NCBI GenBank assembly: GCA_017467585.1
Contig: JAFUSR010000003.1
Coordinates: 32,532-96,531, forward strand
Direction of reading: 5' to 3'
From: Clostridia bacterium
Lineage (GTDB): Bacteria > Bacillota > Clostridia > Christensenellales > UBA1242
DNA length: 64,000 nucleotides
How positions within the stretch are numbered: position 1 is the stretch's first letter; the number at the start of each line of letters is the position of its first letter. Positions 9,672 to 17,623 of the stretch are shown piece after piece. The position numbers and the translations under genes are program-made. The notes beneath the pieces are model-generated. The model was not told the origin of the DNA, ran no database searches, and was given only the letters and a program-made list of their open reading frames with translations.

Positions 9672-10040
9672 TTAGTTTTCTTTTTGTTGCTCTGAAGAAT
9701 TTTCAGGCGCTTTTGTTGTTTTTTCAACAACAACTTGTGGTTCAGGTTTGGCTAATTCTTCGGCAGGTTCTTCTTGATCATCAGGGAGTTTTTCAATTTC
9801 TTCAAGTTCTTTAGAAAACTTTTTGTTGTTTTTCATTCCAATTGCAGTAAACACTCCACCACTAACGGCAAAAATTCCAGCTGCACCAAAGAGAATAGCT
9901 TTAATCATAACACTTGACATAAACAGAGCAACAATTAGTGCTGAAATCCCTGCAAGGCCTGCAATAACAGCGGCTACAATATTGCTCGAATTTTGTTTCA
10001 TTTTATCAGACAAAACATTGATTCTTTCTTGTTTTTTCAT
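9672..10040 (-). CDS. small membrane protein with acidic tail, unknown function
   Basis: 122 residues. A short basic N-terminus precedes two hydrophobic segments (about 21-42 and 45-66), followed by a charged cytoplasmic-type tail rich in Glu, Pro and Lys (DDQEEPAEELAKPEP). The ATG at 10040 has GAGG upstream. It is a single-gene unit convergent with valS. I recognise no family. Confidence 0.6.
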   Translation of the reverse strand: MKKQERINVLSDKMKQNSSNIVAAVIAGLAGISALIVALFMSSVMIKAILFGAAGIFAVSGGVFTAIGMKNNKKFSKELEEIEKLPDDQEEPAEELAKPEPQVVVEKTTKAPENSSEQQKEN

Positions 10041-10137
10041 TTTATACCTCGTTTATGATTCAATTATAAATTTAAAACCACAAATTGTCAATATCAAATT
10101 TAAAATCAATGTTGACAGAGGCTAAAAGTAATTAGAC

Positions 10138-10168
10138 AAAAAAACGGTTAGCAAATGCTAGCCGTTTA
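10138..10168 (-). terminator. terminator after veg
   Basis: On the minus strand AAACGGCTAGC and GCTAACCGTTT pair over a four-base loop (one G-U pair) and are followed by a T run. Confidence 0.8.
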
Positions 10169-10403
10169 TTTTTTGCACCTTAACATCGCCGCAAAGAACC
10201 TCGGAGTGCGAAAAAGAGTAGTGCTTTTCGCCATCTGGGTCAAACACAAGAACGGTAAAAATGCTGGGGTAAACGCTCTCGATAATCCCCTCGTATTTTT
10301 CCATGCGTTTTCGACCTTTGTTAACTTGCATTTTAACCGTTTCACCCTTTAGCTGTGTGATTTGTTTTATAACTTCTTTAATGTCACCAGTAACTTTTCT
10401 CAT
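10158..10403 (-). CDS. veg: Veg protein
   Basis: 81-residue basic protein matching the Veg family, which stimulates biofilm formation in B. subtilis. It shows DIKEVIKQITQLKGETVKMQ, a basic patch KGRKRMEKYEG and a YPSIFTV segment in the expected order; length is normal. The ATG at 10403 is preceded by AGGAG. In Bacillus the gene lies near ksgA; here ksgA is about 10 kb away. Confidence 0.85.
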   Translation of the reverse strand: MRKVTGDIKEVIKQITQLKGETVKMQVNKGRKRMEKYEGIIESVYPSIFTVLVFDPDGEKHYSFSHSEVLCGDVKVQKING

Positions 10404-10523
10404 AAAATTCTCCTAAAAAAAATATTGCCAAAAGCGCAAAAAAATATTCAGCAATTTTGTTAATTGTTGTCATAAATATGCAATGTGGCAAATAAATTAG
10501 TAGCACGAACAGGAGGATTTATA

Positions 10524-11999
10524 ATGGCGTTTGAAGTAAAAAGTATCGATTTTCAAACCAAAAAAGTGGTTGGAACAAGCGAATTTGCCACAACAGGATT
10601 AATTTCTTTTCCACAAGACAAACCACTTAAAAAAGTGCTTAACATTTCCGCCTATGTAAGTTCAGTTAGTGGCGAGGTTATTGACACAGACTACAACTTT
10701 CAAGGTAAAGCAAACTTAAGCGTTTTATATTTGTCAGAAGACAACAAAACAGAAAGACTTTTAACTGAAATTCAATTTCAACATGGAGTTCATGCTGTTG
10801 CAGAAGAAGAATTTGTTCAAGTAAACGTGGTTGAGTGCCACATTGAAGAGAGTGATGCTGTTTATGCAAAGGTAAGTGTTTTAATGCTTGCTGAAGTTGT
10901 TGGAAAGGTTAATGGCAGTCTTTCAGTTCTTTCTGGTGAAGAGGAAAATTATGTTACAGACAAGGCAAACACAACCCACACAGCATATGTTTCTGGCTCA
11001 AAAACCAATTTTGAACTGTCTGGAACTGTCGAAACAGACAAAGCTTCAACAGTTTTGTTTGCAGACACGGTTGTTGACATTAAAAATGTTGTTGCTGGCT
11101 TAGACCAAGTAACTGTTTCTGGCGAAGCAAGAACAAAAATTGGCTATTTGCTAGAAGGTGAGTTGACCGAAGAAACAAAGGTTATCGAATTCAGCAGGGA
11201 ACTTTCTGTAGATGGAGTAAACCCAGAATCACTAGTGAGCGTTGTGGTAACTGCAGAAGAGACCACCTTTGCGAGTGAAACTGACGAAAAAACAAAAGCG
11301 AACTATTCTGTTGCAATTGGGGCGCTGGTTTCGGCTTATGCCAACAAAACAGAATCTATAATGAGAGATATTTTTAGCACAAACAGAGAAGTTGAGGTAA
11401 CCTATGGTTGCTCAAATTATTTAAAATATCAAGGAAGCGATAGTTTTAAAGAAAATATAACCGAAAATGCAGAAATTGATGCGCAAGATGGAGTAGTTTT
11501 GACTTCATGCTATGCAAAAATCGCAAAATTTGAAATTTTAAACAAGAAAGTATGTGCAGAAGGCGTGATTTTTGCAACGGCAATTTACAAAAATCAAGAA
11601 GAACTATGTTCAAAACAAATCAGTGTTCCATTTTTAATCAATCACTTAACAACGCTTCAAGGAAATGCTAATTTAAATAGTGTTCAAGTTGAAGGTTTAA
11701 ATGTAACCAAAGGAACAACTGAAAATGCACAAGTGTCATTTAACTTAATTTTCAATTTTTCAACTGAAACCGAACAATATGTTGAATATGTAGAGGCAAT
11801 TAAAGATTTGGGCGAGAGCAGACAAGTGCCAAGCGCAATAACAATTTATGTTGCAAAACCAAATGACACACTCTTTAGTGTGGCGCGCAGTTTAAGAGTG
11901 TTACCAGAACAAATTCTATCACAAAATCAAGTGGTTGATGGCAAATTCGAAGCAGGACAGCGCATTTTTGTATATTCTCCGCTAGTTGCAGAGTTTTAA
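10524..11999 (+). CDS. SPOCS (DUF3794) and LysM domain protein, SipL-like
   Basis: 491 residues. The body contains repeated DUF3794/SPOCS-type segments (for example YNFQGKANLSVLYLSED and the later GEARTKIGYLLEGEL), followed by a C-terminal LysM domain (IYVAKPNDTLFSVARSL...PEQIL) in the last 50 residues. This layout is that of SipL, which in Clostridioides binds SpoIVA during spore coat assembly. No signal peptide is visible, which fits a mother-cell protein. The start is the ATG at 10524 with AGGAGGA six bases upstream; an in-frame upstream start at 10485 lacks one. A terminator follows. Confidence 0.8.
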   Translation: MAFEVKSIDFQTKKVVGTSEFATTGLISFPQDKPLKKVLNISAYVSSVSGEVIDTDYNFQGKANLSVLYLSEDNKTERLLTEIQFQHGVHAVAEEEFVQVNVVECHIEESDAVYAKVSVLMLAEVVGKVNGSLSVLSGEEENYVTDKANTTHTAYVSGSKTNFELSGTVETDKASTVLFADTVVDIKNVVAGLDQVTVSGEARTKIGYLLEGELTEETKVIEFSRELSVDGVNPESLVSVVVTAEETTFASETDEKTKANYSVAIGALVSAYANKTESIMRDIFSTNREVEVTYGCSNYLKYQGSDSFKENITENAEIDAQDGVVLTSCYAKIAKFEILNKKVCAEGVIFATAIYKNQEELCSKQISVPFLINHLTTLQGNANLNSVQVEGLNVTKGTTENAQVSFNLIFNFSTETEQYVEYVEAIKDLGESRQVPSAITIYVAKPNDTLFSVARSLRVLPEQILSQNQVVDGKFEAGQRIFVYSPLVAEF

Positions 12000-12016
12000 A
12001 TGGTGTCAAACGCCAA

Positions 12017-12051
12017 AAAAACGCAGAAAACACTCTTTTTCTGCGTTTTTT
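12017..12051 (+). terminator. terminator after the SPOCS/LysM gene
   Basis: ACGCAGAAAA / TTTTCTGCGT hairpin, 10 perfect pairs, followed by a T run. Confidence 0.88.
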
Positions 12052-12089
12052 GATGCAATTTTTTAATAAATTCTGCTAAAAATTGCTGC

Positions 12090-12209
12090 ATGAAATACTT
12101 TTTGCCCTTGTTTTTATTGATTGTTGGAATAATTTCTATTGTTTTAACCGTAATTTTTGTTCCAAGTGTTAACTCCAGTGGAATAGAATCGTTTTTTGTA
12201 AAATTTTGA
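12090..12209 (+). CDS. possible 39-residue single-helix membrane peptide
   Basis: An open frame from ATG at 12090 to TGA reads MKYFLPLFLLIVGIISIVL and then a short polar tail with SVNSSGIESFF. The composition is that of a real membrane peptide or signal-anchored peptide. I see no clear ribosome binding site, and the region is AT-rich, so chance is possible. It lies in the 279-base gap between the SPOCS/LysM terminator and the next promoter; nothing else was seen in that gap. Confidence 0.3.
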   Translation: MKYFLPLFLLIVGIISIVLTVIFVPSVNSSGIESFFVKF

Positions 12210-12228
12210 ATAATTTTGAAAAATTATG

Positions 12229-12257
12229 TTTACTTTTGTCGTTTTATTTGTTAAAAT
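12229..12257 (+). promoter_or_regulatory. promoter for the Rho-like gene
   Basis: TTTACT, 17-base spacer, TAAAAT with an upstream TGT. It lies 21 bases before the ATG at 12279, which is preceded by AAGGGG. Confidence 0.6.
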
Positions 12258-12278
12258 GTCGTCAAAGGGGTCAAACTA

Positions 12279-13190
12279 ATGGCGTTTTATGATTTTTCTA
12301 AAAGGGAACTTCAACAGTCAGATATTCACGCGTTAAGACAAATAGCACGAAGTGTTGGTGTTTCTAGCCCAACTTCAAAAAAGAAACAGGTTCTCGTTGA
12401 CGAAATCTTGGCGATTGTTGCAGGAGATTTAGAACCTGAGTTTAAAAATGCAAATCGTGGCAGGCCGGCGAAGCAAGAAAATATTTATTTTTATCCAACA
12501 GAAAAATTTGCTTTTGGTGCTGCAGCTGCTTCGCCAGATAATTTTTCAGATGGAAAATCTGGAATTGTTGTCTTTGAAAATGGAAAAGTTTTTATCAAAA
12601 AATTGAGGTTTATGCCTTCTGCATCCGACGTTGAAATTTCAAATAACATTGCCCAAAAGTATAATCTTAAAGACAATGACGTTGTTTCTTACGAAAATGT
12701 TGGTGGAGAGATAAAAATAACAAAAATCAACGGGGCGGCAGTGCTGCGCGATGTTAAAGCAATTGCTGAGCACAAGCTGGCGTTTGGCCAAATGAATTTA
12801 CTTATAGAAAAAAATGCAACTGAGTTTGCAAAGACCCTTTCAAACGAGTGTCTTGTTTTGTTTTTGCCATCGAGCAGTCTAGAAAAAGTGAGCGGAGAGA
12901 ATATTTTATCTTTGCCTTATTCAGTTGCCGACGATACTGAAATTGCAAACAACTTTTTAGCGGCAATCAGTCTTGCAACCTTTTATCAAAAGAGTGGAAA
13001 ACCAACAGCCCTTGTTGTGTCTAACATTTTGAACATTGAATCGAGTTTTAAGAACCTGTCTATTTTAGATTTGTTTACTGAGACTTTTGATTATTTAAAC
13101 CGATACATTTCAAGCGGCGGAACGGTTGTGGCTCTTTCGAGGGAAAGAACTAAAGAAAAATTTCTGTTCAAATATGATGTTATCGAATAA
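12279..13190 (+). CDS. Rho-related protein with degenerate ATPase core
   Basis: 303 residues. The N-terminus (about 10-50) resembles the Rho N-terminal helical domain, followed by an AT-hook-like RGRPAK. Residues about 78-155 match Rho's RNA-binding cold-shock-like domain: PSASDVEISNNIAQKYNLKDNDVV aligns with the NPDDIYVSPSQIRRFNL-type segment. The C-terminal 140 residues can still be laid along the Rho motor: FGQMNLLIE where Rho has KGQRGLIV, KPTALVVSNI where Rho has KDVVILLDSI, and GGTVVALS where Rho has GGSLTIIAT. The Walker A GKT, the Walker B aspartate and the catalytic DERPEE are absent, so it should not hydrolyse ATP. It may be an RNA-binding accessory factor; function unknown. Confidence 0.65.
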   Translation: MAFYDFSKRELQQSDIHALRQIARSVGVSSPTSKKKQVLVDEILAIVAGDLEPEFKNANRGRPAKQENIYFYPTEKFAFGAAAASPDNFSDGKSGIVVFENGKVFIKKLRFMPSASDVEISNNIAQKYNLKDNDVVSYENVGGEIKITKINGAAVLRDVKAIAEHKLAFGQMNLLIEKNATEFAKTLSNECLVLFLPSSSLEKVSGENILSLPYSVADDTEIANNFLAAISLATFYQKSGKPTALVVSNILNIESSFKNLSILDLFTETFDYLNRYISSGGTVVALSRERTKEKFLFKYDVIE

Positions 13191-13219
13191 AAAAACGAAC
13201 CAGTTCGGTTCGTTTTTTA
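13191..13219. terminator. bidirectional terminator after the Rho-like gene
   Basis: AAAACGAACC / GGTTCGTTTT perfect hairpin with a five-base loop and flanking A and T runs. The convergent gene on minus ends inside the T run. Confidence 0.88.
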
Positions 13220-13480
13220 GTTTTGTCTAAAATTTTCTAAATTCAATTTTTCAAAATTAACACTTTCAACAAAATCCCTTGGCTTAAATGTTGTGTTGTT
13301 ATAAAAAATAAAGTGTTTGATGTGTGCTGGCAGAACAATTGGGGTTGGAAGGTCTAGCTTGTGACAAATTTCTGCAACATGAAGGTGAAAAGTTTCTGGA
13401 GAAAAGTTGTCTATGCTCTCATAGACCAGTTGGTCAACAATTTTTTCTTTTGTCATAACTTTTGCCCAAATTTTAATCAT
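13217..13480 (-). CDS. small conserved hypothetical protein
   Basis: 87 residues from the ATG at 13480, which has GGAG nine bases upstream; an earlier in-frame start at 13519 has none. The text contains IWAKVMTKEKIVDQLVYES, HVAEICHKLDLPTPIVLPAH and FKPRDFVESVNFEKL. This looks like a small soluble protein found in Clostridia, but I cannot give it a function. It is divergent from greA. Confidence 0.6.
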   Translation of the reverse strand: MIKIWAKVMTKEKIVDQLVYESIDNFSPETFHLHVAEICHKLDLPTPIVLPAHIKHFIFYNNTTFKPRDFVESVNFEKLNLENFRQN

Positions 13481-13559
13481 TTTTTTTGCTCCAAGATAAT
13501 AAAATGTTATCATACTCAAAATAAATTTGCTAGCAAAAGAGAATATTTTTTCAAAATAA

Positions 13560-13588
13560 TTGACAAAATTATTTTTCGCATATATAAT
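13560..13588 (+). promoter_or_regulatory. consensus promoter for greA
   Basis: TTGACA, 17-base spacer, TATAAT: a perfect match to the housekeeping sigma-A consensus and the strongest promoter seen in the window. Confidence 0.85.
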
Positions 13589-13611
13589 ATGCGCTATTCG
13601 GAGGCAAAACT

Positions 13612-14079
13612 ATGGCAGAATTAGTTATAACAGCTCAAGGAAAAAAAGAACTCGAAGAAAGACTCAGATATTTAAAAGTAGAACGCAGACCAATCGTTGC
13701 AGAGCATATTAAAATAGCTAGAGATTATGGCGACCTTTCAGAAAACAGTGAATACGACGCAGCAAGAAAAGAACAAACTCAACTAGAGCAAGAGATTTTG
13801 ACAATCGAAGAAACACTCAGAAACGCAAGAGTTGTTGAAGACAAACAATTAAGCAAAGATGTTATTGGCGTTGGAAACACAATCACTCTTTATGACATTG
13901 AATTTGACGAAGAACTTACATACAAACTTGTTGGAAGCATCGAAAGCGATCCAGACAAAGGCTACGTTTCTAACGAATCTCCAATCGGAAAGGCTCTGGT
14001 TGGCAAAAAGGTTGGCGAAATTGTTACAATTCAAACTCCTGGTGGCGAAGTTCAGATGAAAGTTCTAAAAATTTCTTAA
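13612..14079 (+). CDS. greA: transcription elongation factor GreA
   Basis: 155 residues. It rescues backtracked RNA polymerase by stimulating cleavage of the transcript 3' end. The N-terminal coiled coil carries the catalytic acidic tip DYGDLSENSEYDAA (about residues 40-53), and the C-terminal FKBP-like domain includes ESPIGKALVGKKVGE. GGAGG lies upstream of the ATG. It is a single-gene unit with its own promoter and terminator. Confidence 0.97.
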   Translation: MAELVITAQGKKELEERLRYLKVERRPIVAEHIKIARDYGDLSENSEYDAARKEQTQLEQEILTIEETLRNARVVEDKQLSKDVIGVGNTITLYDIEFDEELTYKLVGSIESDPDKGYVSNESPIGKALVGKKVGEIVTIQTPGGEVQMKVLKIS

Positions 14080-14085
14080 TTAGAG

Positions 14086-14117
14086 CTAAAAAGTGTGCAG
14101 AACTGCACACTTTTTTT
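14086..14117 (+). terminator. terminator after greA
   Basis: AAAGTGTGCA / TGCACACTTT perfect hairpin with a four-base loop and a T run. Confidence 0.9.
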
Positions 14118-14144
14118 ATTTTTATAATAAAAAATTGAATATAA

Positions 14145-14174
14145 TTGACTTTTTGAGTCTCGGTGTGATAGTTT
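14145..14174 (+). promoter_or_regulatory. promoter for holB, probably giving a leaderless mRNA
   Basis: TTGACT, 18-base spacer ending in TGTGA, then TAGTTT. Only six bases separate the -10 from the holB ATG, so transcription should begin at or very near the start codon. Confidence 0.6.
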
Positions 14175-14180
14175 TTTGTT

Positions 14181-15128
14181 ATGGACTATAGCAATTTTGT
14201 AAAAACAAATCGACAATATAATCTCTTGCTTGAACAGTTCTCTGCCGGCAAGATGAACCATGTTTGCCTGCTTAAAAGTCCAGACTCAAACTTTTCAAAA
14301 GAGATTGTGCTGTCTCTTGCTGCAAAAATTGTGGATTGCCCACTTGCTCAAGTTCAAAAAAAAATTCACCCAGACGTTTTTGTTTATGGCGAGGACGGAA
14401 AAATTGATGTGTCTTGTGCTGGAGAAATAATAGACAGCTTGCTTACTCGTCCTTATTCTGCCAAACACAAAGTCTATTGCTTGCTCGGGATTGAAAACAT
14501 GAACGAAGCCAGCCAAAACAAACTCTTGAAAAGTTTAGAAGAGCCACCAAAAGACGTAATCTTTTTGCTTACAACTGCAAACACAAAAAAGGTTTTATCA
14601 ACAATTTTGAGTCGTGCAGTATCTATCGAATTAGACAACCTTTCAAGTGAACAAATTTTAGAGCTTTTAACAAGTGGCGGGGCCACCAAACAAGCGGCTG
14701 AAATTGCCGTAAGTTGCTGTGGCAACAACAGCACACTTGCTCAAAAATTAACAAGTGAACAATTTGTAAGCCTTTATAACTTAACACTTGAAATGTTAGA
14801 GAGCGTAAATGGCAGTAGAGATTGCTTAAAATATGTCAGTCTGCTAGATTCAAAGCAGTTTTCAAAAACAGACATTTTAGACGTTTGCACACTTTTTGTC
14901 AGAGATGTCGCAATGATAAATGCTGGCGAGAGAAAACTTGTGATAAATTCTCACCATATAGACAATTTATCAAGAATTGCAGCCTGCATGAATCTCGTTG
15001 CCGCAGGAAACATACTTTCAAAGATTAACCAACTAAAACAAAATCTATTTTTTAACGCAAACGCGTCGGCAGTGTTAGATAATTTAATCTTGACAATTGC
15101 TGAGGAGAAAACTAAATGCAGAAAATAA
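14181..15128 (+). CDS. holB: DNA polymerase III delta' subunit
   Basis: 315-residue AAA+ clamp-loader subunit. It has no Walker A, as expected for delta' proteins. The central region reads IENMNEASQNKLLKSLEEPP and FLLTTANTKKVLSTILSRA, the delta'-type sensor 1/SRC segment (the usual SRC is SRA here). There is no Shine-Dalgarno sequence; the start lies six bases after the -10. It begins the operon holB-ricT-ferredoxin-yabB-16778; ricT overlaps its end by 13 bases. The same gene order is known from B. subtilis (holB, yaaT, yabA, yabB), but the yabA position is occupied by a ferredoxin. Confidence 0.9.
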   Translation: MDYSNFVKTNRQYNLLLEQFSAGKMNHVCLLKSPDSNFSKEIVLSLAAKIVDCPLAQVQKKIHPDVFVYGEDGKIDVSCAGEIIDSLLTRPYSAKHKVYCLLGIENMNEASQNKLLKSLEEPPKDVIFLLTTANTKKVLSTILSRAVSIELDNLSSEQILELLTSGGATKQAAEIAVSCCGNNSTLAQKLTSEQFVSLYNLTLEMLESVNGSRDCLKYVSLLDSKQFSKTDILDVCTLFVRDVAMINAGERKLVINSHHIDNLSRIAACMNLVAAGNILSKINQLKQNLFFNANASAVLDNLILTIAEEKTKCRK

Positions 15129-15976
15129 TAGGAGTAAAGCTTAACCAGTCAGGCAAAATATCATACTTTTTGCCTAGCGGAATAGAATATAATATCGGCG
15201 ATGTTGTTATTGTTGAAGACGACAAAAGCCAACTTGCAGGCAAGGTTTGCTTTGGAGAAAAACTTGTTGACGAAACCGAATTAGATCACGAAATTCCAAA
15301 AGTTCTTCGCAGGGCTACCAAGGCCGATCTTGAAAAAATTGCAGAGAATTCTGCAAAAGCAGAGAAGGCAGTAAAAACAACTCGCCAAAAAACAAAAGAA
15401 CTTGGGCTTTCAATGAAGGTTGTCAGTGCTGAATATTCACTCGATGGCAGCAAGGTTATAATTTCATTTACTGCAGATGATAGAGTAGATTTTAGAGACC
15501 TTTTAAAAGAGCTTGCAAGTGCTCTGCACTCTAGAATTGAACTTAAACAAATTGGTCAGAGAGATGAAGTAAAAATAAAGGGCGGAATTGGACCATGCGG
15601 CGAAGAGTGCTGCTGCAAAAGATTTTTAAAGGACTTTGAGCACGTAACCATAAAAATGGCAAAAACCCAAAACCTTTCACTTTCACCAACAAAAATCAGC
15701 GGCCTTTGCGGCAGACTTATGTGTTGCCTCGGCTATGAAAACCCAACCTACGAAGAAATTCAAAAGAAAATGCCCAAGGTTGGCTTAACCGTTTCAACTC
15801 CAGACGGCATTGGTCAAGTTATTTATAACGACCTTTTGCGTGAGCAGGTGTCTGTTAAGTTCACTGCAAACGACGACACAACAACAATTAGTGTTTATCC
15901 GCTAGAAAAAATTAAAGTAGAACAAAAAAAGGAGAGAGAAAATGGCTTTCAAAATAAACCAAAACAAGTGCATTAA
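15116..15976 (+). CDS. ricT: PSP1 domain protein RicT (YaaT)
   Basis: 286 residues. RicT works with RicA and RicF in a complex that promotes RNase Y-dependent mRNA maturation and phosphorelay in Bacillus. The PSP1 core carries the cysteine-rich GPCGEECCCKRFL (about residue 160) and SGLCGRLMCCLGYE (about residue 195), the ligands of its [4Fe-4S] clusters. AGGAG lies inside the end of holB. Its end overlaps the following ferredoxin gene by 35 bases. Confidence 0.92.
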   Translation: MQKIIGVKLNQSGKISYFLPSGIEYNIGDVVIVEDDKSQLAGKVCFGEKLVDETELDHEIPKVLRRATKADLEKIAENSAKAEKAVKTTRQKTKELGLSMKVVSAEYSLDGSKVIISFTADDRVDFRDLLKELASALHSRIELKQIGQRDEVKIKGGIGPCGEECCCKRFLKDFEHVTIKMAKTQNLSLSPTKISGLCGRLMCCLGYENPTYEEIQKKMPKVGLTVSTPDGIGQVIYNDLLREQVSVKFTANDDTTTISVYPLEKIKVEQKKERENGFQNKPKQVH

Positions 15977-16118
15977 ATGTGGAACTTGCGTTGCTAGTTG
16001 CCCAGTTGGTGCAATTTCGTTTGACTCAAACGGAAATGCTGTGATAGACAAAACAAAGTGCATAAGCTGTGGAACATGCTATGCGGTTTGTCCGGTAGAG
16101 GCTCCAGAAGTTGAATAG
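15942..16118 (+). CDS. 2[4Fe-4S] ferredoxin
   Basis: 58 residues, too short for many gene finders. Two clostridial-type cluster motifs are complete: CIKCGTCVASCP and CISCGTCYAVCP, each CxxCxxCxxxCP. GGAGAG lies upstream of the ATG. It starts inside the end of ricT and its stop overlaps the TTG start of yabB, so it is firmly within the operon. It should carry low-potential electrons. Its place beside the Fe-S protein RicT is suggestive but could be chance. Confidence 0.93.
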   Translation: MAFKINQNKCIKCGTCVASCPVGAISFDSNGNAVIDKTKCISCGTCYAVCPVEAPEVE

Positions 16119-16791
16119 AACAATAGAAGACCTTCAGTGCGGAGGACTGGTTATCGTTCAAGATAAAGACCTTTATCGCTTTACCAGTGATTCTGTTCTT
16201 CTTGCCAATTTTTTTAAGGCAAAAGCCGGCGAAACGGTGGTTGAACTTTGCTCAGGGAGCTCAGTTATAAGCATTCTCGGAACAAAAAAGACAAGGGCAA
16301 AACAATTTTATTGTTTTGAACTTCAAAAAGAGATGTGTGAACTGGCCGAAGAGAGCATAAAGCTGAACAACATCAAAAACATTTCGGTCATCGAGGCAGA
16401 CCTTTCTGATGCGTATAAAATTTTAAACAGAAAGGTAGATGTTGTTGTGGTTAATCCACCATATTATCAAACGGGAAAGCCGAGCGATAATCCAGTTGTT
16501 GCAAAGGCAACTCACGAGCTTTCTACAAACCTTGCAAAAATTGCAAAGTCTGCAGGCGAGCTTCTGAAATTTGGCGGAAAATTGTTTATGGTTCATTTGG
16601 CGGAGCGATTTGCTGATGTTTGTTACCAGCTTATTGCAAACGACATTCAGCCAAAACAGGCGGTGTTTGTTTACCCAACAAAAGACAAACAGCCAAACGT
16701 GGTTTTGATTGAAGCCATAAAAAACGGCAAGAGCGGAATAAAAATAAAAAATATAACACAAAAAGGAGAACACAATTATGCCACTATTTGA
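16111..16791 (+). CDS. yabB: tRNA1(Val) A37 N6-methyltransferase family protein (TrmN6/YabB)
   Basis: 226 residues with a Rossmann methyltransferase fold. It begins LQCGGLVIVQDKDLYRFTSDSVLLANF, has an SAM-binding segment around VVELCSGSSVISIL, and a catalytic NPPYY motif (about residue 115) typical of adenine-N6 methylation. The start is TTG at 16111, overlapping the ferredoxin stop, with AGAGG upstream. The order after ricT supports the assignment. Its end overlaps the next gene by 14 bases. Confidence 0.87.
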   Translation: MNRTIEDLQCGGLVIVQDKDLYRFTSDSVLLANFFKAKAGETVVELCSGSSVISILGTKKTRAKQFYCFELQKEMCELAEESIKLNNIKNISVIEADLSDAYKILNRKVDVVVVNPPYYQTGKPSDNPVVAKATHELSTNLAKIAKSAGELLKFGGKLFMVHLAERFADVCYQLIANDIQPKQAVFVYPTKDKQPNVVLIEAIKNGKSGIKIKNITQKGEHNYATI

Positions 16792-17581
16792 AGGAATTGA
16801 ACAATTTAAAAATGTTAGCCCAGTGGTTCAATGGGCAATCTTTATTGTTGGCGCACTTATTGCTGTTGTTGCAGCATTTTCGCTGTGTGTGTCAATTTAT
16901 CTCATGATAAAATACATAAAATTTAACAGAAGACAAAACAGCATCAAAAAATCTGGTGGAGAAGTTGCCAGAACGCTTCTAGACAAAAATGGACTTAAAA
17001 ACATCAAGGTTTCTACTTGGGGTTCATTTCTTTTTGGAAACAGCTATTCACACTATTTTCATAAGGTTCGTTTAAGAAGGCTCACAAAAGATAAAGACAG
17101 TGTAACCTCACTTGCCATGGCTGCTCAAAAAACATCACTTGCAGTTATGGATAAACAGGGCGATCCAGACATGAAGGCTCGTGTTAGAATGACACCATTC
17201 ATTTATTTTGGACCAGCCATGTTTATTCCTATTGTTGCAGTTGGTATTGCCATTGACTTTATACTTTATAATTTCACTGGTGTTGCAACAATAATTAGTG
17301 CTGCAGTTGGATTGCTTTTGTATGTAATTTCGTTTGTAATGTCAATCAAGGTTTTAGTAACCGAAAAGAAGGCTCAAAAAATGGCAGTTGAAATGCTCAA
17401 AAAAGAAAATATGGCAACTGGCGAAGAACTTGACATGATGGACGAACTCTTTCGACTTTATAACATTGAATACATAAACGACATAATCTTGGCGTTCTTA
17501 GAAATGGTTTTAAGAGTGCTCAGCATCATCGCCAATGTTCAAAATGGAAATATGCAGGTTGGTAACAACTCAAACAACTAA
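16778..17581 (+). CDS. YugP-like membrane protein lacking the zinc-peptidase motif
   Basis: 267 residues with a hydrophobic N-terminal helix and a later pair of helices (about 145-195). The layout follows YugP-type membrane zinc metallopeptidases: SGGEVARTLLDKNGLKNIKV near the N-terminus, then DSVTSLAMAAQKTSLAV where family members have an AAHEVGHAI segment, then a second helical region. The HExxH motif is replaced: His to Gln117, Glu to Lys118 and His to Leu121. A possible glutamate of the EFDAS motif may remain in TEKKAQ. It should have no protease activity. AAAGGAG precedes the ATG. It is last in the holB operon. Confidence 0.7.
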   Translation: MPLFEGIEQFKNVSPVVQWAIFIVGALIAVVAAFSLCVSIYLMIKYIKFNRRQNSIKKSGGEVARTLLDKNGLKNIKVSTWGSFLFGNSYSHYFHKVRLRRLTKDKDSVTSLAMAAQKTSLAVMDKQGDPDMKARVRMTPFIYFGPAMFIPIVAVGIAIDFILYNFTGVATIISAAVGLLLYVISFVMSIKVLVTEKKAQKMAVEMLKKENMATGEELDMMDELFRLYNIEYINDIILAFLEMVLRVLSIIANVQNGNMQVGNNSNN

Positions 17582-17591
17582 CAAAGCAAAC

Positions 17592-17620
17592 AAAAACCGC
17601 TATTTTTGGCGGTTTTTTTT
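17592..17620. terminator. bidirectional terminator
   Basis: AAAACCGC / GCGGTTTT hairpin with A and T runs on both sides; it ends the holB operon on plus and spmAB on minus. Confidence 0.85.
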
Positions 17621-17623
17621 GTG

